Positions 1-4,796 of a stretch of DNA of 9,410 bases are shown here, one piece after another. This DNA is from Eubacterium sp. UBA3720 (GTDB lineage Bacteria; Bacillota; Clostridia; Lachnospirales; Lachnospiraceae), in contig DFHP01000127.1 of assembly GCA_002371335.1 (NCBI GenBank), positions 1 through 9,410 of the forward strand. Reading direction: 5' to 3'. How positions within the stretch are numbered: position 1 is the stretch's first letter; the number at the start of each line of letters is the position of its first letter. The position numbers and the translations under genes were made by a program. The notes under the pieces were generated by a model. It did no database searches. It saw only the letters and a program-made list of their open reading frames with translations, and was not told the DNA's origin.

Positions 1-2139
1 TCCGGAGATCGTCTGCGTCTCGCCGTTGATCGTAACGCCGCCTGCCGTCAGGACGCCTTCCAGATCGATCTGATAGTTTCCGTATCTGCTGCTGTAAGCC
101 TCGCTCACCGTGATGGAGGAAGCGTCTCCTGCAGCACCCTCAGCCGCGCTGAAACTGCAGCTTCCGTCCTCGTTAAGCGTCAGCGTCTTATATACCGCCG
201 GCTCTTCCTCGAGATCCGTGAAATAGTAGTCATCCGTCTCGACTGTTCCTGCCGTCAGCATCTTCAGATATGTATCCCTGTCCATCTTCACAGGCGCTGT
301 TACGCCGAGGATGGACTCGCCGTTGTTATAAGTTCCCTTCGCGAGGCCTGTCGTTCCTTTGAACTTGCTTGACGTCGCGGTAGTTACGACATCCACGTAA
401 TCATTTACGCCTTCTGCCGCATAATACTCATCGAACGGAACGTTCATGGTCACGTAATATGTTTCCTGATCCGCCACCGTGACCGTCGCCGTCATATCAC
501 TGTAATTATCTGATACTATCGTCACTGTGTATGTACGTTCCGGATCCAGCGCCTCTGTTGTCTCCACAACGCCGTTGACGATCTCTGCGTCTTCCGCGAT
601 CTTTACTGTCGTCGGTCTGCGCTGTCCTTCCTCCTGATAGGAATAGGAAACCGTCGCTCTTCCGTTTTCCAGATCTGACGGAAGCCCTTTCAGCGTAATC
701 TGTTTTTCGCCTGTCTGTATCGCGCTGACTGTTCCCGTATAATATGGTTTCAGCGCCACGCTGCAGGATACGTTATAGATTCCCTTATCCGTGATGATCT
801 TCACGCCGTTTACCGTCGCGCCGTTCAGGCCGGCAAACTGTTTGAACGGAAGTCCTCCGTGGTTCGTCAGAACAGTCGCTCCTTCTGCGGAGAAGGCCAC
901 CTCCACGTCCGTGACTCTTGTTCCCAGCCAGTAGTTCTCAAGGCATGCAAGGCCGAAGTTTCCTGCGCTTGTCTCCAGGATCATTCCGGAGATCGTCTGC
1001 GTCTCTCCGTTGATCGTAACGCCGCCTGCCGTCAGGACGCCTTCCAGATCGATCTGATAGTTTCCGTATCTGCTGCCGTAGGCCTCGCTCACCGTGATGG
1101 AGGTAGCATCTCCCGCAGCGCCTGCTGCTGCCGAAAATGCATAGCTTCCTTCTGCATATGTCAGTTCTTTATAAACCGCCGGTTCTTCTTCCAGAACGGT
1201 AAAATAATAACTTGCACTGCTGTCCGTGATCTGGTCCTTCAGCTCGGCATAGGCAGAAGCAGCCATCTTTACGGGAGCTGTCACTCCCAGGATGGATTCG
1301 CCGTTATTATAAGTTCCCTTCGCAAGACCTGTGGTCGACGCAAACTTATTGGAAGTTGCAGTCGTTACGATATCCACGTAATCTGTGACGCCTTCAGACG
1401 CATAGTAATCAGCAAACGGAATGTTCATTGTCACAAAAACCGCGTCTTTTTCGACCAGTGACTCTTTTGCCTTCGCAAGCGCCTCATTCAGGGCTGCGTT
1501 TGCAGCATCCACAGCCTCCTGAGACTCTGCCGCATCCAGAACCGCCTGCGCTGACTCGATTGCTGCCGCAACTGATTCATTATAAGCTTTGATGCTTTCC
1601 TCCGTGTAAGCATTTGCGTCCGGAGCCTCAGCTGTCTTTGCCGACTCGATCGCCTCAGCGAGGGCGACAGTATCTACGCTTTTCGTTACCGTTTTTGTGG
1701 CCGCCGCAGCTGCTGCCGCCTGATGAACAGCCTCCTCCATTGCAAGTGATGAACAGGTGGCCGATGATACGGTATCAATCTCCATCGTCATTACCGTATC
1801 TACAGACTTTCCTGTCACCTGTGAAATAATGCCTGTCTCCTCCGGAGTTTCCGCATCCAGAACCTCTCCCGTCAGGGCTCTGTTTACATACTTCTTGTTT
1901 CTGCCTGTAATTTCAGGTGTAACATTCAGCCCCTGAATAATGCCCGCTTCATCCACCTCCAAAGCGAGGGTAAGCTCATAATCATCGAAATCATTATCCT
2001 CATCTGCCTTTACAGTGGATGTTCCCATATATGTCCCCGCCGTATATACGGTGGTGTCAGCGAACACCGTAAACGGTATCAGGCCGATGATCATAGCCAG
2101 GCTCAGGATTCCGCTAAGAATTTTCCCTTGTCTCTTCAT
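1..2139 (-). CDS. Large secreted protein with FMN_bind-like, FIVAR-like and repeated Tp47-like modules (partial, C-terminus outside window)
   Basis: An open frame of 713 codons runs from ATG at 2139 to the left edge with no stop, so the C-terminus is missing. Residues 1-27 form a signal peptide (MKRQGK, a hydrophobic stretch, then VFA before D28). Residues about 30-145 resemble an FMN_bind domain and end with DTVSSATCSS (122-131), close to the family's D-x-x-S-G-A-T-S/T motif. Residues about 165-230 are Ala/Glu/Lys-rich helix with AYTEES, like a FIVAR module. Two long repeats follow, starting at VTMNIPF (236) and VTMNVPF (563), about 327 residues apart, each with VD(I/V)VTTATS, GLAKGTYNNGESILGVTAPVKM and SRYGNYQIDLEGVLTAGG. 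I associate these with the Tp47-type domains annotated in gut Firmicutes; this is from memory and tentative. The SD AAGGGAG lies about 9 nt upstream of ATG. Being secreted is well supported; the function (flavin, ligand or surface binding) is unknown. No cell-wall anchor can be seen because the end is missing. Confidence 0.85.
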   Translation of the reverse strand, partial: MKRQGKILSGILSLAMIIGLIPFTVFADTTVYTAGTYMGTSTVKADEDNDFDDYELTLALEVDEAGIIQGLNVTPEITGRNKKYVNRALTGEVLDAETPEETGIISQVTGKSVDTVMTMEIDTVSSATCSSLAMEEAVHQAAAAAAATKTVTKSVDTVALAEAIESAKTAEAPDANAYTEESIKAYNESVAAAIESAQAVLDAAESQEAVDAANAALNEALAKAKESLVEKDAVFVTMNIPFADYYASEGVTDYVDIVTTATSNKFASTTGLAKGTYNNGESILGVTAPVKMAASAYAELKDQITDSSASYYFTVLEEEPAVYKELTYAEGSYAFSAAAGAAGDATSITVSEAYGSRYGNYQIDLEGVLTAGGVTINGETQTISGMILETSAGNFGLACLENYWLGTRVTDVEVAFSAEGATVLTNHGGLPFKQFAGLNGATVNGVKIITDKGIYNVSCSVALKPYYTGTVSAIQTGEKQITLKGLPSDLENGRATVSYSYQEEGQRRPTTVKIAEDAEIVNGVVETTEALDPERTYTVTIVSDNYSDMTATVTVADQETYYVTMNVPFDEYYAAEGVNDYVDVVTTATSSKFKGTTGLAKGTYNNGESILGVTAPVKMDRDTYLKMLTAGTVETDDYYFTDLEEEPAVYKTLTLNEDGSCSFSAAEGAAGDASSITVSEAYSSRYGNYQIDLEGVLTAGGVTINGETQTISG

Positions 2140-2254
2140 GTGATATTCTCCCTTAGTTATAGTTTCCGGAAATATCGGCAGTTGTTGCTATCTCCGTGTT
2201 CCTGTCCACATTTTCAGGCCTTTGCGGACATCAAACAATACGCTCACACGAACA

Positions 2255-2268
2255 TTAGCATCAGCTAA
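2255..2268. promoter_or_regulatory. Second TTAG/CTAA inverted repeat, inside the leader
   Basis: TTAGC and GCTAA are perfectly complementary with a 4-base spacer (ATCA). The half-site resembles that of the palindrome at 2318-2337 and lies about 50 bp further into the leader of the secreted-protein gene. It could be an auxiliary operator or an RNA hairpin; five base pairs alone are weak evidence. Confidence 0.35.
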
Positions 2269-2284
2269 CCTCAATTTCAAAATA

Positions 2285-2305
2285 AAGAGAACGCTGAGTT
2301 CTCTT
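2285..2305 (-). other. 5' leader stem-loop
   Basis: The minus-strand leader carries AAGAGAAC, a 5-base loop and GTTCTCTT, a perfect 8-bp stem, followed by TATTTTG. It sits about 35 nt after the predicted start and about 145 nt before the start codon. It could stabilise the mRNA or act as a weak attenuator; the U-tract is broken by an A and the stem is AT-rich, so termination is doubtful. Confidence 0.4.
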
Positions 2306-2317
2306 CTTCGCTTCTAT

Positions 2318-2337
2318 GTTAGTTTAATATAACTAAC
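2318..2337. promoter_or_regulatory. Operator-like palindrome at the transcription start
   Basis: The arms GTTAGTT and AACTAAC are perfectly complementary and separated by TAATAT. The site lies just downstream of the predicted start, where a bound repressor would block transcription. An overlapping longer inverted repeat pairs ACTAACT (2332-2338) with AGTTAGT (2362-2368) and so brackets the -10 box. The TTAG...CTAA layout recalls DtxR/IdeR-family metal-repressor boxes, but the match to any named regulator is inference. Confidence 0.5.
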
Positions 2338-2339
2338 TC

Positions 2340-2376
2340 TCCGTTAATTATATTTATAAATAGTTAGTCTCGTCAA
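2340..2376 (-). promoter_or_regulatory. Sigma-A-type promoter of the secreted repeat protein
   Basis: On the minus strand TTGACG (2376-2371) is followed after 18 bases by a consensus TATAAT (2352-2347). This predicts a start near 2340 and a leader of about 200 nt before the ATG at 2139. The surrounding DNA is strongly AT-rich compared with the coding regions. It is the best promoter match in the window, and its spacer contains part of a TTAG/CTAA inverted repeat. Confidence 0.75.
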
Positions 2377-2475
2377 ATTTCTTTTTTGTTAATATTGTTA
2401 CATAATAATTACTATTTTATTATTTTTATATTAACCATCAGATTAAGCCTTTGCCTTCCTCTGTGCGGCGTGTGC

Positions 2476-2618
2476 ATCCCCCGGAGGGTTTGTTTCGCAG
2501 GAAATTAACGTAATTTACTGTGAAACAACAAAGTCCGCGAGCGGAGTTTAACTCCTCAGCCCTTCAATCTTGAGGGGAACGAAACAGACTTTGCGCGCCG
2601 CCTATAGAGGCGGGGGAT
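2476..2618. repeat. Structured intergenic repeat element, copy A
   Basis: The core (2529-2602) is clearly related to 4266-4340. It starts with CAAAGTCCGC, contains a short hairpin (CCCTTCAA/TTGAGGGG at 2560-2577) and ends ACTTTGCGCGCCGCC, so CAAAGTC pairs with GACTTTG. A small hairpin CCGCC/GGCGG follows (2598-2613). A second stem-loop (2490-2528) pairs TTGTTTC with GAAACAA and AAATTA with TAATTT. The whole is bounded by complementary ATCCCCCG (2476-2483) and CGGGGGAT (2611-2618). It lies between the map terminator and the promoter of the secreted-protein gene. It may be a MITE- or REP-like element or a structured RNA; its direction is not settled. Confidence 0.55.
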
Positions 2619-2637
2619 TCTCCATCTGAGTTTAAAC

Positions 2638-2688
2638 AAAAAACCCTTTCCATCAGGATCTGAAGGTTATATCCTGACGGAAAGGGTT
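2638..2688 (-). terminator. Rho-independent terminator downstream of map
   Basis: On the minus strand an 18-bp stem (2688-2671 with 2659-2642, one G-U pair) encloses an 11-base loop, and its closing arm runs directly into six T residues (2643-2638). It is the strongest terminator in the window and ends leftward transcription from map after the tandem repeat. The plus-strand side has no T-tract, so it looks one-directional. Confidence 0.9.
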
Positions 2689-2779
2689 ATATTCTATAAT
2701 GTCAATTATACAAGGCAAATGTTTCCTGTTTTACTGGATGCAATTCCGCCCCCGTATTTTTTTGAATCTCAACGATCGT

Positions 2780-2875
2780 GTCCCGGTTCCGGTTTTCGAG
2801 CCCCGGTGGAACGAATCTCCGTCCCCGGTTCCGGTTTTTGAGCTACAGCGGAACGAGTCTCCGTCCCCGGTTCCG
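2780..2875. repeat. 41-42 bp tandem repeat (2.3 copies) abutting the map stop codon
   Basis: Units at 2780-2820 (41 bp) and 2821-2862 (42 bp) and a 13-bp partial unit (2863-2875) share GTCCC(C)GGTTCCGGTTTT, then GAG, GGAACGA and TCTCC. Each contains GGTTCC/GGAAC complementary stretches able to form a hairpin. The array ends immediately beside the map stop codon, so it lies in the map 3' untranslated region before the terminator. GGGGACGG-type palindromes in Clostridia remind me of REP-like elements mobilised by RAYT transposases; that link is inference and no transposase is visible. Confidence 0.7.
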
Positions 2876-3751
2876 TTACCAGGAGAGGACTTCGCAGCCG
2901 GTTTCGGTGACAAGGACTTCAACCTCCCACTGTGCGGAGGGTTTGCCGTCGGCTGTGTAGACGGTCCAGCCGTTATCTTCGTCCACAAAGATCTCATCAG
3001 TGCCTGCGTTTACCATCGGCTCAATGGTGAATACCATTCCCGGCACCATGAGCATCTCCGTACCCGCCGTGGATACATAGCTTACATACGGATCTTCGTG
3101 GAATGCATTCCCGCAGCCATGGCCTCCGATCTCACGCACGATAGTGTACCCGTGAGAAAGCGCATGTTTATGCACCGCTTCTCCCATGTCTCCGAGGAAT
3201 GTCCACGGTCTGACGTTCTGAATCCCGATCTCAACACATTCCTTTGTCACATCCACCAGTTTTTTCTTTTCCGGACTCACATTACCGATGCAGAACATGC
3301 GGGAGGAATCAGAAAAATATCCGTTAAGGATCGTGGAGCAGTCCACATTTATAATGTCGCCATCCTTCAAAATAATATCCTTTGAAGGAATTCCGTGACA
3401 TACTTCATTATTTATGGAAGTGCAGACACTCTTAGGGAATCCCTGATAACCCAGATCCGCAGGTATGCCGCCCATCTTTTTTGTAACATCCATCACGATA
3501 TCATCGATCTCCTGCGTAGACATACCCTCTCTGATCTTATCCCCGATCTCGTCCAGAACAGCCACATTGATGACCGCGCTCTTCTTTATACCTTCCACAT
3601 CTTCCGGCGTCTTGATCAGACTCCTGTCCGGAACGATATGTCCGGCCTGTTCAAAGGTAATGATCTTTTCATCAAAGTTCTGATGACACTTTTTATATTT
3701 CTTTCCGCTTCCGCACCAGCACGGCGCGTTGCGCTCCAGCTTTTTATACAT
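2876..3751 (-). CDS. map: Type I methionine aminopeptidase with N-terminal SEC-C zinc motif
   Basis: This 291-residue cytosolic metalloenzyme removes the N-terminal methionine from new proteins after deformylation. Residues 1-23 carry the SEC-C motif CWCGSGKKYKKCH (11-23), a zinc-binding and probably ribosome-associated extension common in clostridial forms. The catalytic 'pita-bread' domain follows, with substrate-side H119 (CHGIP) and metal ligands D137 (NVDCS), D148 (FSDSS), H211 (GGHGCG), E244 (TIEPM) and E276 (AQWE); all five are present. H218 (FHEDP) matches the second conserved histidine. After E276 the sequence is VEV, where many homologues have HTV; this should not affect metal binding. 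Start ATG at 3751 has CGGAGA about 8 nt upstream. The gene stands alone, about 270 bp after the small membrane protein gene, and ends at the repeat array and terminator. Identification is secure. Confidence 0.97.
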   Translation of the reverse strand: MYKKLERNAPCWCGSGKKYKKCHQNFDEKIITFEQAGHIVPDRSLIKTPEDVEGIKKSAVINVAVLDEIGDKIREGMSTQEIDDIVMDVTKKMGGIPADLGYQGFPKSVCTSINNEVCHGIPSKDIILKDGDIINVDCSTILNGYFSDSSRMFCIGNVSPEKKKLVDVTKECVEIGIQNVRPWTFLGDMGEAVHKHALSHGYTIVREIGGHGCGNAFHEDPYVSYVSTAGTEMLMVPGMVFTIEPMVNAGTDEIFVDEDNGWTVYTADGKPSAQWEVEVLVTETGCEVLSW

Positions 3752-4024
3752 AATAATCTCCGTAAATAAATATTAATTCGCGGTTTTCATTTCCCCGTAT
3801 CCGGACTGCCGCGTGTTCGTCCGCTGCCGCTTCCGAATCCGGCAGCAGCTTCCATAGCCGGAAAAGCCGCAAACCACGTTAACAAAAATCCACGTCAATT
3901 ATAAGACATAACATTAAAATTATCCACAATTAAGTTAAATTCTTCTAACCCGCCTCCGGAATCTGCGTGGAGGCCGTTTGGTAGTTCACACATTTTTATA
4001 TCCGGCTTTACGCAATCGCTCTCC
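3752..4024 (-). other. Intergenic leader of map with candidate -10 box and hairpins
   Basis: No gene is apparent. On the minus strand a consensus TATAAT lies at 3903-3898 in AT-rich DNA, but there is no convincing -35 box at the right distance, so it is only a candidate promoter; it would give a leader of about 140 nt. That leader contains a 7-bp stem GCTGCCG/CGGCAGC (3823-3829 with 3840-3846). Nearer the small membrane gene, GCCTCC/GGAGGC (3952-3957 with 3969-3974) forms a 6-bp hairpin without a T-tract, so it is at best a weak terminator for that gene. Confidence 0.35.
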
Positions 4025-4201
4025 CTATTTTCCTTTCTTCTTAAACCCGAACGCGATAAGTGCGACAAAAACCAATCCAGCAACTGTCGCCAGCAGTGTC
4101 AGCCCGAGTATCACACAGATGATATTGATCATCAGATCAGATGTGAAATGCTGAGAGAAAACATCCATAATGTATAATATATATTCCAGAAATCCGTTCA
4201 T
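4025..4201 (-). CDS. Small membrane protein, 58 residues, unknown function
   Basis: I do not recognise this protein. It starts at ATG 4201, chosen because AGAGGA (4214-4209) sits 7 nt upstream; the longer in-frame reading from 4309 would translate part of the structured repeat and lacks a ribosome binding site. The N-terminal 22 residues (MNGFLEYILYIMDVF...) look amphipathic, residues about 24-52 are a long membrane helix (LMINIICVILGL to ALIAFGF), and the end is basic, KKKGK, placing the C-terminus in the cytoplasm by the positive-inside rule. This layout fits small stress-induced membrane peptides, regulators of membrane complexes or type I toxins, but nothing here decides between them. It lies downstream of repeat copy B on a transcript that may start near 4679. 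Confidence 0.65.
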   Translation of the reverse strand: MNGFLEYILYIMDVFSQHFTSDLMINIICVILGLTLLATVAGLVFVALIAFGFKKKGK

Positions 4202-4265
4202 TTTCTTATCCTCTTTCTTTCCCGCCGCCAGTATTGTTTTCACCCCTTCGATTCCTATGACATAG

Positions 4266-4350
4266 CAAAGTCCGCGGGCGGACATCAACTCCCCTGTCCC
4301 CTCATTCATGAGGGAAGCGAACCGGACTTTGCGCGCCGCCTCACGGCAGC
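4266..4350. repeat. Structured intergenic repeat element, copy B
   Basis: The core (4266-4340) aligns with copy A at 2529-2602 in the same orientation: CAAAGTCCGCG at one end, GACTTTGCGCGCCGCC at the other. The outer stem is longer here (CAAAGTCCG with CGGACTTTG). An inner hairpin CCCTCAT/ATGAGGG has T-A where copy A has A-T, a compensatory change. GTCCGC/GCGGAC lies next to one arm, and a flanking hairpin GCCGCC/GGCAGC (4335-4350) corresponds to CCGCC/GGCGG of copy A with different bases. Unlike copy A it has no ATCCCCCG-type ends. It lies in the leader region of the small membrane protein gene. Confidence 0.6.
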
Positions 4351-4370
4351 TTTGCGGGCTTCAAACAAGC

Positions 4371-4396
4371 AGCCCCGGATCGACTGATCCGGGGCT
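4371..4396. terminator. Perfect 11-bp hairpin, possible terminator or attenuator
   Basis: AGCCCCGGATC and GATCCGGGGCT pair perfectly around a 4-base loop. On the minus strand the stem is followed by GCTTGTTTG and on the plus strand by TTGCTGATTTG, so neither side has a clean T-tract. It lies between the promoter-like site at about 4690 and repeat copy B; on the minus strand it could end most transcripts from that promoter or from the polyamine operon while some read through to the small membrane gene. Confidence 0.5.
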
Positions 4397-4680
4397 TTGC
4401 TGATTTGTTCTGTTTTGATCGCTGTTTCTTCTATTCCACACCTCTTCAGGCAGAATCTGACTTCAGCCTCTCTTTCCGGATCTCTGCCGGGCATCTGCCC
4501 TCCGCTTCTTTTTTATCTTTCATATACTGTACGAAGATATTCAAGTCTCGCCTCCGAGACCCGGCGCGGCTGCGCGGCATGTTCTGATTCAGTTTAAAGC
4601 TTCCTTATGTTCTCTTCTCTGTGATCCGCTGTGTTTTTTGTTTTGTGTTGTGTTTTGAGTATTGTTGTCCTTGTTTATCA
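4397..4680 (-). other. Gene-free, probably transcribed stretch (leader or small RNA candidate)
   Basis: No open frame here has a ribosome binding site. If the promoter at 4686-4691 is real, the minus-strand RNA begins with a C/A-rich, almost G-free stretch (about 4675-4633), then has a 6-bp hairpin GTCTCG/CGAGAC with GAGG in the loop (4542-4557) and a short GGGC/GCCC stem (about 4493-4504), and ends at the hairpin 4371-4396. This could be a long 5' leader or a small RNA of about 300 nt. No known RNA family is recognised. Confidence 0.35.
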
Positions 4681-4685
4681 ACTTA

Positions 4686-4739
4686 ACTATACGATCAGAT
4701 CATTAAAGAAAACTTTGAAAAACCTTAACGTAACCTTAA
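4686..4739 (-). promoter_or_regulatory. Promoter-like site with 11-bp-phased direct repeats (OmpR/PhoB-type)
   Basis: On the minus strand TTAAGGTT occurs twice exactly 11 bases apart (4739-4732 and 4728-4721). Weaker octamers continue the same phase: CAAAGTTT (4717-4710) and TTAATGAT (4706-4699). A -10-like TATAGT follows (4691-4686) with no good -35 box, as expected for an activator-dependent promoter. Direct repeats with 11-bp spacing are typical of OmpR/PhoB-family response regulators. The direction and the position just past the aguB stop codon suggest a new leftward transcript toward the small membrane protein gene. Confidence 0.5.
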
Positions 4740-4796
4740 TCACTAACGACTGGGGATTTCTGCAATTTTTCCCTTTTTTTACTGCCGGACCTCTTC

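Noticed and set aside
859..1461. 200-codon open frame on the plus strand
   Set aside because: It is antisense to the secreted repeat protein and its Cys/Arg/Ser-rich translation reflects the complementary strand of the repeats; no ribosome binding site was seen.
2695..2700. TATAAT on the plus strand as a rightward promoter
   Set aside because: No -35 box at a suitable distance, and no plus-strand gene follows.
2699..3385. 228-codon open frame on the plus strand running through the tandem repeat
   Set aside because: It reads the 41-42 bp repeat as PVPVFE-type peptide repeats and then continues antisense to map; there is no ribosome binding site, and the repeat frame is an accident of the array.
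3895..4083. 62-codon minus-strand open frame overlapping the small membrane gene
   Set aside because: Out of frame with the better-supported small membrane gene, no ribosome binding site, and it ends inside the AT-rich candidate promoter of map.
4202..4309. N-terminal extension of the small membrane protein to 4309
   Set aside because: It would translate repeat copy B; there is no ribosome binding site before 4309, whereas AGAGGA sits 7 nt before ATG 4201.
4306..4494. 62-codon minus-strand open frame beginning MPGRDPERE
   Set aside because: It runs through the 11-bp hairpin and into repeat copy B, has no ribosome binding site, and has an Arg-rich composition without a recognisable domain.
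4750..4779. Possible terminator after aguB (GGGGATTT...TTTTTCCC followed by T-run on the plus strand)
   Set aside because: Only about three to five pairs can form, and the T-run is on the wrong strand for ending the leftward polyamine operon.
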